The notes below the pieces were generated by a model, which worked only from the letters and a program-made list of their open reading frames with translations, did not search any database and was not told the DNA's origin. A stretch of 8,194 nt of DNA from Clostridia bacterium. GTDB taxonomy: Bacteria > Bacillota > Clostridia > Oscillospirales > CAG-272. The DNA lies in contig JAGBXH010000435.1 of assembly GCA_017629395.1 (NCBI GenBank), positions 1-8,194 on the forward strand, given 5' to 3'. Position 1 is the first letter of the stretch. Each line of letters begins with the position of its first letter. Positions 1-5,937 of the stretch are shown here, piece after piece. Position numbers and translations under genes: made by a program.

Positions 1-31
1 CAAAAAATTCAAAAAATATTTGCATAAGGTA

Positions 32-60
32 TTGCAAAGCGCGAAAACTTGTGATATAAT
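32..60 (+). promoter_or_regulatory. sigma-A promoter of the rimP-nusA-infB operon
   Basis: The -35 box TTGCAA (32-37) and the consensus -10 box TATAAT (55-60) are separated by 17 bases. TGA directly precedes the -10 box, giving an extended -10 (TGnTATAAT). The upstream bases 1-31 are rich in A tracts and could act as an UP element. Transcription should start near 66-68, giving a leader of about 73 bases before rimP. This is the only convincing promoter seen ahead of the five-gene operon. The match is direct; the start site is inferred. Confidence 0.85.
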
Positions 61-80
61 GCATATGGTAAGATATCATG

Positions 81-116
81 TTGGAGTGGGTTGAGCAAAT
101 CCACTCCAAAAATTTT
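81..116 (+). promoter_or_regulatory. leader hairpin, possible NusA-dependent attenuator
   Basis: A perfect 9-bp stem, TTGGAGTGG (81-89) with CCACTCCAA (101-109), encloses an 11-base loop. It is followed by AAA and a short TTTTGTT run (113-119). This is the shape of an intrinsic terminator with a poor, displaced U tract. It sits in the untranslated leader between the promoter and the rimP ribosome binding site. In Bacillus subtilis the equivalent leader is known to carry a weak terminator through which NusA limits its own synthesis. I infer the same role here from position and shape. It could instead be a mere stability hairpin. Confidence 0.55.
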
Positions 117-139
117 GTTATGGGAAAGGAGCTTTTCGT

Positions 140-634
140 ATGAGCAACGTACAGGGCGCAAAGCGTCAGGGCAGTATCGCGCAAAAGGTCTGGGATATCG
201 TGCTCCCCACCGCCGACGAGCTGGAATACGTTCTTTGGGACGTAGAGTTTGTCAAGGAAGGTGCGGATCATTACCTGCGCATCACCATCGACCATCCCGA
301 GGGCATCACCATTGAGGATTGCGAGCGTTTCCACCGCGCTATCGACCCGGTGCTGGACGAGACCGATCCCATCCAGCAGGCGTATATTCTGGAGGTTTCC
401 TCCCCCGGTATTGAGCGCGAGCTGAAAAACCGCGACCACGTGATGATGTGCCTGGGTGACACGGTAGAGGTCAGACTTTACTCGGCACAGCACGGCGCAA
501 AGGTGCACCGCGGTACCTTGGTCGGTATGACCGAGGCGGGCAACGTGCAGATCGAGCAAAACGAAACATTATTGGAGTTTGATGCCGACAAGGTCGCAAA
601 GCTGCAGACCGTGTTTGATTTCGGCGCAAACTAA
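140..634 (+). CDS. rimP: ribosome maturation factor RimP
   Basis: 164 residues, a normal length for RimP (YlxS/YhbC family), which binds the 30S subunit and helps late assembly of its head domain in the cytoplasm. The family signature YILEVSSPGIERELK occupies residues 82-96, and the N-terminal alpha/beta domain shows YLRITID (45-51) and ITIEDCERFHRAIDP (56-70). The C-terminal Sm-like barrel starts near residue 105. The ATG at 140 is supported by AAAGGAG (125-131), 8 bases upstream. It is the first gene of the operon; nusA starts 14 bases after its stop. That order is conserved across bacteria. Identification is secure. Confidence 0.97.
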   Translation: MSNVQGAKRQGSIAQKVWDIVLPTADELEYVLWDVEFVKEGADHYLRITIDHPEGITIEDCERFHRAIDPVLDETDPIQQAYILEVSSPGIERELKNRDHVMMCLGDTVEVRLYSAQHGAKVHRGTLVGMTEAGNVQIEQNETLLEFDADKVAKLQTVFDFGAN

Positions 635-648
635 GAAAGGATATAGAA

Positions 649-1674
649 ATGAATAACGAATTTTTCGCTGCCCTTGAGCTGCTTGAAAAGGAAAAGGGCA
701 TTCCGAAGGAGTACATGATCGAAAAGATCGAGGCGGCGCTGCTTTCCGCATTCAAGAAGGAATACGGCAACGGCACCAACGTCAGAATCCATATCGACGA
801 GGTCAAGAAGGACGTGCGCGTTTATCAGCAGCACGAGGTAGTTGAGGAGGTTGAAGATCCTCAGACCCAGATCTCCCTGGCAGATGCCAAGGCGATCAGC
901 AAGAGATACACCGTGGGCAAGATCGTGGAAACCGAGGTCAAGCCCAAGAACTTCCGCAGACTCAGCGCAGCCGCTGCAAAGTCGGTCATCATCCAGGGCA
1001 TTCGCGAGGGTGAGCGCAGAGCAATGCAGGAGGCTTACGAGAACAAGAGAGAAGAGATCATCACCGCAACCGTTGATAAGGTTGACTTTGAGACCGGCAA
1101 CGTGCTGCTGGCTACCGACGACGGCAGAGCAGTGCTTCGCTACGAGGAGCAGATCCCCGGCGAGAGCTTCTACCCCGGTGACAAGATCAAGGTATTCGTA
1201 CAGGAAGTCAACAAGGAGTCCAAGGGCCCCATCGTCACGCTTTCCCGTTCTCACGCCGGCTTGGTACGCAGAATGTTCGAGCTGGAGGTTCCCGAGATCG
1301 CAGACGGCGTTGTCATGGTCAAGGGCGTTTGCCGTGAGGCAGGCTCCAGAACCAAGATCGCGGTATACTCCAGAGATCCCGACGTTGATCCCGTAGGCGC
1401 GTGCATCGGTAACCGCAGCATGCGTATCGACAGCATCGTTGAGGAGCTGCGCGGCGAAAAGGTGGACATCGTCAAGTACAGCGAGCAGCCCGAGGAATTC
1501 GTGGCAGCCGCACTCTCTCCCGCACAGGTGCTGGAGGTAACCATGACCGCAGAGCGCGCATGCCGCGTGCTGGTCAACCCCGATCAGCTTTCCCTTGCCA
1601 TCGGTAAGGAGGGTCAGAACGTGCGTCTGGCTGCAAGACTGACCGGCATGAAGATCGATATCAAGGCTGAGTAA
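649..1674 (+). CDS. nusA: transcription termination/antitermination factor NusA
   Basis: NusA binds RNA polymerase and nascent RNA, promoting pausing, folding of terminator hairpins and termination. The 341 residues show an RNAP-binding N-terminal domain (about 1-125, with the helix EYMIEKIEAALLSAFKKEYG at 21-40), an S1 domain (about 133-200, ending IVTLSRSH), KH1 (about 201-275) and KH2 (about 276-341). The protein ends straight after KH2, with no C-terminal acidic repeats, as is usual in Firmicutes. KH2 keeps the GKEG loop (319-322, in LSLAIGKEGQNVRLAARLTG). KH1 has GNRS (254-257), where the GxxG loop normally ends in glycine. AGAAAGG (634-640) supports the ATG. The gene lies between rimP and ylxR, as in other Firmicutes. 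Confidence 0.98.
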   Translation: MNNEFFAALELLEKEKGIPKEYMIEKIEAALLSAFKKEYGNGTNVRIHIDEVKKDVRVYQQHEVVEEVEDPQTQISLADAKAISKRYTVGKIVETEVKPKNFRRLSAAAAKSVIIQGIREGERRAMQEAYENKREEIITATVDKVDFETGNVLLATDDGRAVLRYEEQIPGESFYPGDKIKVFVQEVNKESKGPIVTLSRSHAGLVRRMFELEVPEIADGVVMVKGVCREAGSRTKIAVYSRDPDVDPVGACIGNRSMRIDSIVEELRGEKVDIVKYSEQPEEFVAAALSPAQVLEVTMTAERACRVLVNPDQLSLAIGKEGQNVRLAARLTGMKIDIKAE

Positions 1675-1685
1675 GCCAACGTATC

Positions 1686-1961
1686 ATGGAAAAGGTAAAA
1701 AAGATACCCATGCGTCAGTGCCTGGGCTGCAACGAGCATAAGCCCAAGAGGGAGCTGATCCGCTTGGTGCGCACGCCTGAGGGCGAGGTGGTTGCCGATA
1801 TGACCGGCAAGAAAAACGGTCGCGGCGCGTACCTGTGCCCCAGCGAGTCCTGCCTGCGCCGCGTGCAAAAGAGCAAGCGCGCGGAAAAGGTGCTGGAATG
1901 CGCCGTACCCGACGAGGTGTACGAAGAGGTTGCAAGAGCTCTTGCGGAGGAAAAGGCGTGA
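1686..1961 (+). CDS. rnpM: YlxR family RNA-binding protein, RNase P modulator RnpM
   Basis: 91 residues, the usual size for YlxR. Family motifs are clear: IPMRQCLGCNEHKPKRELIR (7-26), then VADMTGKKNGRGAYLC (36-51). Cysteines 12, 15, 51 and 56 are the positions seen in the family. The fold binds RNA, and the B. subtilis protein has been reported to bind RNase P RNA and modulate RNase P activity, hence the name RnpM. The ATG lies 11 bases after the nusA stop with no recognisable Shine-Dalgarno sequence, so translation probably depends on coupling to nusA. The 3' end overlaps ylxQ by 4 bases (GTGA). Family assignment is firm; the RNase P role is carried over from B. subtilis. Confidence 0.93.
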   Translation: MEKVKKIPMRQCLGCNEHKPKRELIRLVRTPEGEVVADMTGKKNGRGAYLCPSESCLRRVQKSKRAEKVLECAVPDEVYEEVARALAEEKA

Positions 1962-2281
1962 GCGCGCAGGATCGTCTGCTTGGCGCGATCGGGCTTTGCC
2001 GCAGAGCGGGCAAGCTGGTCTGCGGGGTGGATCTGATCTGCACTGAGATGCGTAAGCGCAAGAGCGTGCAGCTGGTTCTCGCAGCAAGTGACGTATCGGA
2101 CAATACGAAAAAGAAACTCAACGATAAATGTAAATTCTACGGCGTAACGCTGGCATTCCTGCCCTGCACGGCAGAGGGATTGGCAGCAGCCGTGGGCAAG
2201 GACGCACCCATTGGCGCGGTGGCGATTACCGATGCAGGCTTTGTGCAGGCGGTAAAGGAGCATCTGCCGGCGCAAGAGTAA
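1958..2281 (+). CDS. ylxQ: L7Ae/YlxQ-type ribosomal RNA-binding protein
   Basis: 107 residues with the L7Ae/L30e/Gadd45 fold. It opens with RLLGAIGLCRRAGKLVCGVD (6-25), the glycine-rich RNA-contact segment, followed by QLVLAASDVSDNTKKKL (38-54), and ends IGAVAITDAGFVQAVKEHL. Family members bind kink-turns in RNA. The start is GTG at 1958: GGAGG (1946-1950) sits 7 bases upstream, the resulting length fits the family, and GTGA overlaps the ylxR stop. An ATG at 1835 in the same frame would add 41 Arg/Gly-rich residues translated out of frame from ylxR and is not credible. The gene sits between ylxR and infB, its usual place. The precise role in ribosome or RNA metabolism is not established. Confidence 0.93.
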   Translation: MSAQDRLLGAIGLCRRAGKLVCGVDLICTEMRKRKSVQLVLAASDVSDNTKKKLNDKCKFYGVTLAFLPCTAEGLAAAVGKDAPIGAVAITDAGFVQAVKEHLPAQE

Positions 2282-2292
2282 GGGCGCGCCGA

Positions 2293-2313
2293 TGCATCCC
2301 GCTTGCGGATGCA
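2293..2313 (+). promoter_or_regulatory. hairpin in the ylxQ-infB spacer
   Basis: TGCATCC (2293-2299) and GGATGCA (2307-2313) form a perfect 7-bp stem with a 7-base loop, in the 60-base spacer between ylxQ and infB. There is no T tract after it, so it is not an intrinsic terminator. It could be an mRNA processing or stabilising element, or simply keep the infB initiation region free. It is followed by the strong infB ribosome binding site AAGGAGG (2331-2337), only 4 bases before the ATG. The structure is seen directly; no function is shown. Confidence 0.45.
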
Positions 2314-2341
2314 ACCAAATGGGTGATTGTAAGGAGGATTT

Positions 2342-5300
2342 ATGGCAAACAACCCGCAATTCAAAGTTATGCAGCTCGCCAAGGATCTGGGACTGAAGAG
2401 CAAGGACGTGGTGGATCTGTGCCAGGAAAAGGGTATGGATATCAAAACGCAGAAGGTGCTTGAGCCCGCAGAGTTTGACCTTCTTTTTGACGCGCTTACC
2501 AAATCCCGTCAGGTAGACAATATTGACGATTACTTAGACGGCATAACCTATATTCCCTCCCGCCTTCCCAAGAAGGAGAGTGCAGAGGAAAAGGCAGCAG
2601 CGGAAAAGCTTGCAGCAGAGAAGGCGGCAGAAGCGCTTGCAGCGCAAAAGGCAGCAGAAGCGCTTGCAGCAGAGAAGGCAGCGGCTGAAAAAGCAGCGGC
2701 TGAAAAGGCTGCGGCAGAAAAGGCAGCAGAAGCGCTTGCAGCGCAAAAGGCAGCAGAAGCGCTTGCAGCGCAAAAGGCGGCTGCAGATAAGGCGGCAGCG
2801 GAAAAGGCAGCTGCAGATAAAGCTGCAGAAGCGCTTGCAGCGCAAAAGGCAGCAGAAGCGCTTGCAGCGCAAAAGGTAGCAGCAGAAAAGGCAGCAGCAA
2901 GAGCAGCAGCCATCGAAAGAGCGGCAGCCATCGAGGCAGCAGCAAGAGCGGCAGCCGACAAGCGTGCGCAGGCAAATGCAGAGCGTCGCCCCGCCCAGCA
3001 GGGACAGGGCAGACCTGCACCCGCACAGGGACAAGGCAGACCCGCACCTGCACAGCAGGGTCAGGGCAGACCTGCACCCGTGCAGGGCGCACAGAACGAC
3101 CGCTTCAACCGCGACGGTCAGAGACCCGCGCAGGGCGCACAGAACGATCGCTTCAATCGCGACGGTCAAAGACCCGCGCAGGGCGCGCAGAACGACCGCT
3201 TCAACCGCGACGGTCAAAGACCCGCGCAGGGCGCACAGAACGATCGCTTTAACCGTGACGGTCAAAGACCTGCACCCGCGCAGGGGCAGGATCGCGGCTT
3301 TGGCGACCGCGGCAGAGATAACCGCCAGGGTAACCAAAGACCCAACAACGGCTTCAATCAAAGAGGCGGCATGGATAAGGACGATTACGTACCCTCCGCA
3401 CCCAAGGAAAAGTTCCAGGTGCAGGCAATCGTGCGCGGTCAGACCCCCAAGGGCGGTGACGGTCAGCACAAGAAGGGCGCAGTACGCGTTGTAGATACCA
3501 GAACCACCGAGGTCGATCTTTCCAAGTATGATGAAAGATTGGATACCTTCGTTACCGAGACCGAAAGAGATCTGCGTGACGGCAGCCGCGGCGGCAAGAA
3601 GCAGCAGGTCGGCAAGCCCATGGGCAAGAACCAGAAGGGCAACAAGAAGCAGCAGGTTGTGGTCAAGCAGGTCGTTCGCGTAGAGATTCCCGAGGAAATT
3701 TCCGTGGGCGAGCTGGCAAGCAGACTCAAGGCAAGTGCGGGCGAGGTGATCAAGAAGCTGGTGGGACTTGGCGTTATGGCTACCGTTAACCAGCTGATCG
3801 ACTTTGACACCGCAGCCATGATCTGTGAGGAAATGGGCGCGGAGTACACCCGTGAGGTGGTCGTGACCATTGAGGAAAAGCTGTTCGATCAGAGCGAGGA
3901 TACCGACGAGATGCTGCAAGGCAGAGCACCCGTTGTGTGCGTCATGGGTCACGTTGACCACGGTAAGACCTCTATTCTGGACGCCATCCGCCATGCAAAC
4001 GTCACCGCAGGCGAGGCAGGCGGTATTACCCAGCACATCGGTGCATACAGAGTCAAGATCAACGATCAGGATATTACCTTCTTAGACACCCCCGGTCACG
4101 AAGCGTTTACCGCTATGAGAGCGCGCGGTGCACAGGCAACCGATATTGCCATTCTGGTGGTTGCTGCCGACGACGGCATCATGCCTCAGACCATTGAGGC
4201 GATCAACCACGCAAAGGCTGCGGGCATTGACATCATCGTTGCCATCAACAAGATGGATAAGCCCACGGCAAATCCCGACGCGGTCAAGCAGGAGCTGACC
4301 AAGTACGATCTGGTACCCGAGGAGTGGGGCGGCGACGTCATTTGCGTGCCCGTATCCGCACTGACCAAGATGGGTATCGACGATCTGCTTGAGAGCGTGT
4401 TGCTGGTTGCAGAGGTCAAGGAGCTCAAGGCAAATCCCGACCGCCGCGCAAAGGGTATCATCATCGAGTCCAAGCTGGATAAGGGACGCGGTCCCGTTGC
4501 AACCGTGCTGGTACAGAACGGTACTCTGCACGCAGGTGACGTGGTCATCGCAGGCACTGCAGTAGGTAGAGTCAGAGCTATGACCGACCACACCGGTAAG
4601 GTAGTCAAGGTGGCAGGTCCTTCCGTGCCCGTTGAGATCACCGGTCTTGCAGAGGTTCCTCAGGCAGGCGACCAGTTCGCAGCAGTTGAGGACGAAAAGA
4701 TGGCAAGAGAGCTGGCAGAGCAGAGAAAGGCAGAGGCAAAGGAGGAGGTCTTCAAGGCGAACTCCAGAGCCAACCTCAACGATCTGTTTGCACAGATCTC
4801 CGAGGGCGTCAAGGACCTCAACGTCATCGTCAAGGCAGACGTGGATGGCTCGGCAGAGGCTGTCAAGCAGTCCCTGCAAAAGCTTTCCAACGAGGAAGTC
4901 AAGGTCAACATCATTCACGCAGCCGTCGGCGGCATCACCGAGGGCGACGTTATGCTGGCAGCAGCGTCCAACGCTATCATCGTCGGCTTCAACGTGCGTC
5001 CCGATAAGAGCGCACTGGATAGCGCAGAGCGTCAGAGCGTGGATATCCGCACCTACCGTATCATCTACGATTGCATCGAGGAGATCTCCGCTGCAATGAA
5101 GGGTATGCTTGCACCTCAGTTTACCGAGGTATTGCTGGGTCACGCACAGGTCAGACAGACCATTCACGTGCCCAACGTCGGCTTTATCGCAGGCTCTTAC
5201 GTGCAGGACGGTAAGATTACCAGACAGGCACAGATCCGTATCGTACGTGACGGCATCGTGATCTTTGAGGACGAGATCGCATCGTTGCGCCGCTTCAAGG

Positions 5301-5416
5301 ACGACGTCCGCGAGGTTGCTGCAGGATACGAGTGCGGTATCAGTCTCAAGAAGTTCAACGATATCCGTACCGATGATATTCTCGAAGCATTCATCATGCA
5401 GGAAGTTGAGAGATAA
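2342..5416 (+). CDS. infB: translation initiation factor IF-2
   Basis: IF2 is the GTPase that places initiator fMet-tRNA on the 30S subunit and promotes 50S joining. Domains: an IF2_N module (about 7-60); an Ala/Lys/Glu-rich helical stretch (about 80-210); a Gln/Gly/Arg/Pro-rich low-complexity region (about 215-345); a second IF2_N module (about 448-510, EEISVGELASRLKASAGEVI); the G domain with G1 GHVDHGKT (536-543), G2 GGITQHI (560-566), G3 DTPGH (582-586), G4 NKMD (636-639) and G5 SAL (672-674); a beta-barrel (about 700-785); domain III with GSAEAVKQSL (836-845) and GFNVRPD (882-888); and the C-terminal fMet-tRNA-binding barrel (about 925-1024). All G motifs are intact. At 1024 residues it is long (B. 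subtilis IF2 is about 716), mainly because of the repeat-rich N-terminal part. AAGGAGG precedes the ATG. It is the last gene of the operon. Confidence 0.98.
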   Translation: MANNPQFKVMQLAKDLGLKSKDVVDLCQEKGMDIKTQKVLEPAEFDLLFDALTKSRQVDNIDDYLDGITYIPSRLPKKESAEEKAAAEKLAAEKAAEALAAQKAAEALAAEKAAAEKAAAEKAAAEKAAEALAAQKAAEALAAQKAAADKAAAEKAAADKAAEALAAQKAAEALAAQKVAAEKAAARAAAIERAAAIEAAARAAADKRAQANAERRPAQQGQGRPAPAQGQGRPAPAQQGQGRPAPVQGAQNDRFNRDGQRPAQGAQNDRFNRDGQRPAQGAQNDRFNRDGQRPAQGAQNDRFNRDGQRPAPAQGQDRGFGDRGRDNRQGNQRPNNGFNQRGGMDKDDYVPSAPKEKFQVQAIVRGQTPKGGDGQHKKGAVRVVDTRTTEVDLSKYDERLDTFVTETERDLRDGSRGGKKQQVGKPMGKNQKGNKKQQVVVKQVVRVEIPEEISVGELASRLKASAGEVIKKLVGLGVMATVNQLIDFDTAAMICEEMGAEYTREVVVTIEEKLFDQSEDTDEMLQGRAPVVCVMGHVDHGKTSILDAIRHANVTAGEAGGITQHIGAYRVKINDQDITFLDTPGHEAFTAMRARGAQATDIAILVVAADDGIMPQTIEAINHAKAAGIDIIVAINKMDKPTANPDAVKQELTKYDLVPEEWGGDVICVPVSALTKMGIDDLLESVLLVAEVKELKANPDRRAKGIIIESKLDKGRGPVATVLVQNGTLHAGDVVIAGTAVGRVRAMTDHTGKVVKVAGPSVPVEITGLAEVPQAGDQFAAVEDEKMARELAEQRKAEAKEEVFKANSRANLNDLFAQISEGVKDLNVIVKADVDGSAEAVKQSLQKLSNEEVKVNIIHAAVGGITEGDVMLAAASNAIIVGFNVRPDKSALDSAERQSVDIRTYRIIYDCIEEISAAMKGMLAPQFTEVLLGHAQVRQTIHVPNVGFIAGSYVQDGKITRQAQIRIVRDGIVIFEDEIASLRRFKDDVREVAAGYECGISLKKFNDIRTDDILEAFIMQEVER
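2630..2926 (+). repeat. 99-bp higher-order coding repeat in infB (Ala/Lys/Glu helix)
   Basis: Residues 97-195 of IF2 fall into three 33-residue units starting at 97, 130 and 163. Each opens with two copies of the nonapeptide EALAAQKAA (one copy has EALAAEKAA, the last ends KVA), followed by 15 residues of AEK/ADK-type tetrads. The third unit decays into ARAAAIERAA. The DNA of the nonapeptide units is almost identical (GCAGAAGCGCTTGCAGCGCA recurs), which points to recent duplication. The composition predicts a long charged alpha helix linking the two IF2_N modules. Confidence 0.85.
2996..3082 (+). repeat. short GQGRPAPAQ coding repeats in infB
   Basis: Residues 219-247 contain three copies of a 9-10 residue unit around GQGRPAPAQ, the last ending PVQ. 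They lie directly before the four 16-residue repeats and share their Gln/Gly/Arg/Pro composition. The segment is probably unstructured. It is a separate repeat family from the 48-base one downstream. Confidence 0.75.
3083..3274 (+). repeat. four tandem 48-bp coding repeats in infB
   Basis: Residues 248-311 are exactly four head-to-tail copies of the 16-residue unit QGAQNDRFNRDGQRPA. The underlying 48-base units are almost identical, differing only at scattered third positions such as GAC/GAT, AAC/AAT and TTC/TTT, so they arose by recent tandem duplication. The fourth copy runs into PAPAQGQDRGFGDRGRDNRQ, which extends the RG/Q-rich low-complexity region. The segment should be disordered and positively charged, and could contact RNA. 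Copy number is likely to vary between strains. Confidence 0.93.
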
Positions 5417-5423
5417 AAGAATA

Positions 5424-5453
5424 AAGGGGAGCACGACGTGCTCCCCTTGTTTT
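5424..5453 (+). terminator. intrinsic terminator of the infB operon
   Basis: A perfect 11-bp stem, AAGGGGAGCAC (5424-5434) with GTGCTCCCCTT (5438-5448), closes a 3-base loop and is followed by GTTTTG (5449-5454). It begins 8 bases after the infB stop. The stem is strong and GC-rich, though the T run is only four long. On the other strand the stem is followed by TATTCTTTTATCTC, so weak termination of leftward transcripts is also possible. It ends the operon at infB. Confidence 0.88.
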
Positions 5454-5456
5454 GTA

Positions 5457-5606
5457 TGAAAAGTTTTGATCGAGCTTTTTCAAAAGCTCGCGGGCTCCAA
5501 GGGCGGCGCCCTTGGTCGCTCGTCGCAACGAGCGAAACTTATTCTCGCTGTTTAATTTCGCGCAGCGAAATATGTTCTTCTTTGCAGTTTCTTGCTCAAA
5601 AAGAAC
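5457..5606 (+). repeat. left copy of a modular hairpin repeat element
   Basis: This is a non-coding repeat made of hairpins in a fixed order. H1 is CGAGCTTTT/AAAAGCTCG (5471-5490). H2 is CCAAGGGC/GCCCTTGG (5497-5515). H3 is CGCTCGT/ACGAGCG (5517-5534). An extra hairpin, ATTTCGC/GCGAAAT, occupies 5555-5571. H5 is GTTCTTCTTTG/CAAAAAGAAC with one bulged base and a 12-base loop (5574-5606). A diverged copy lies in inverted orientation at 5796-5937, with H1, H2, H3 and H5 in the same order. No transposase is nearby. It resembles interspersed intergenic repeats I remember from gut Clostridia, but no published name comes to mind. Confidence 0.8.
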
Positions 5607-5656
5607 GGAAACGATTTTCTCACATTTCACCACAACAGGTAACCAATCCCCAAATT

Positions 5657-5685
5657 TGTAGGGGAGGATATTATCCTCCCGCACG
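5657..5685 (+). repeat. palindromic 29-base repeat, left arm
   Basis: The segment contains GGGAGGATA and TATCCTCCC around a single central T (5662-5680), so it is palindromic by itself. Its reverse complement recurs at 5732-5760 with only two differences. Sequences of this kind, with the same AGGATA/TATCCT core flanked by TGTAGG and GCACG, are common in intergenic regions of gut Clostridia as far as I recall. A search of the source genome would confirm copy number. Confidence 0.8.
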
Positions 5686-5731
5686 CGATGAGGAAGAAAT
5701 GTGTTTGGATATCACGTTCATAAATTCTTTT

Positions 5732-5760
5732 CGTGCGGGAGGATGATATCCTCCCCTACG
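5732..5760 (-). repeat. palindromic 29-base repeat, right arm
   Basis: Inverted partner of 5657-5685, separated from it by 46 bases. It matches at 27 of 29 positions and has the internal palindrome GGGAGGATGATATCCTCCC (5737-5755). Together the arms could fold either as two local hairpins or as one long stem. The 46 bases between them hold nothing recognisable. Confidence 0.8.
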
Positions 5761-5795
5761 GAAGCTCGTTTTTTACATTGAGATTAATTCTCTCC

Positions 5796-5937
5796 GTGCT
5801 TTCTTTGAGCAAGTAGGCACAAAGAAAGCACCAAAGAAATGCCGTAAAGAGAGTTTCGCTCGTTGCGACGAGCGACGAGGGCTGCGCGCCCTCGACCTGC
5901 GCCGCCTTTTGAAAAAGGCGGGCGAAAACTTTCATCG
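5796..5937 (-). repeat. right, inverted copy of the modular hairpin repeat
   Basis: Reverse-complement counterpart of 5457-5606. It contains H5 as a perfect 12-bp stem, GTGCTTTCTTTG/CAAAGAAAGCAC (5796-5831), H3 (5859-5876 region), H2 as CGAGGGC/GCCCTCG (5876-5894) and H1 as CCGCCTTTT/AAAAGGCGG (5902-5921). The 25 bases at 5852-5876 are the exact reverse complement of 5515-5539. H1, H2 and H5 differ in sequence from the left copy but remain fully paired. The extra ATTTCGC hairpin of the left copy is missing. The copy ends 11 bases before the stop codon of the leftward gene. Confidence 0.8.

Noticed and set aside
91..315. Alternative frame starting in the leader hairpin
   Set aside because: Out of frame with rimP, starts at a non-ATG codon in the hairpin loop and gives an Arg/His-rich product with no family resemblance.
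1835..2281. Longer ylxQ starting at ATG 1835
   Set aside because: The extra 41 residues are out-of-frame ylxR sequence rich in Arg and Gly. GTG 1958 has a good ribosome binding site and gives the family length.
3083..3274. CRISPR-like array
   Set aside because: The 48-base units are contiguous with no spacers and translate in frame as part of IF2.
2534..4036. Long open frame (500 codons) antisense to infB
   Set aside because: It mirrors the repetitive Ala/Lys/Glu and RG-rich coding strand, reads as Leu/Cys/Ala low complexity, has no ribosome binding site and matches no family. infB on the other strand has all its motifs.
4082..5434. Open frame of 450 codons antisense to the IF2 GTPase region
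   Set aside because: A shadow produced by codon bias of infB; no recognisable domains and no ribosome binding site.
5394..5684. Small leftward gene overlapping the infB 3' end (96 codons)
   Set aside because: It crosses the infB terminator and repeat hairpins; composition is that of translated repeat DNA.
5438..5746. Small protein gene in the intergenic region (102 codons, + strand)
   Set aside because: It starts inside the terminator stem, runs through two repeat families, has no ribosome binding site and no family resemblance. The frame similarity between repeat arms is reported as a finding instead.
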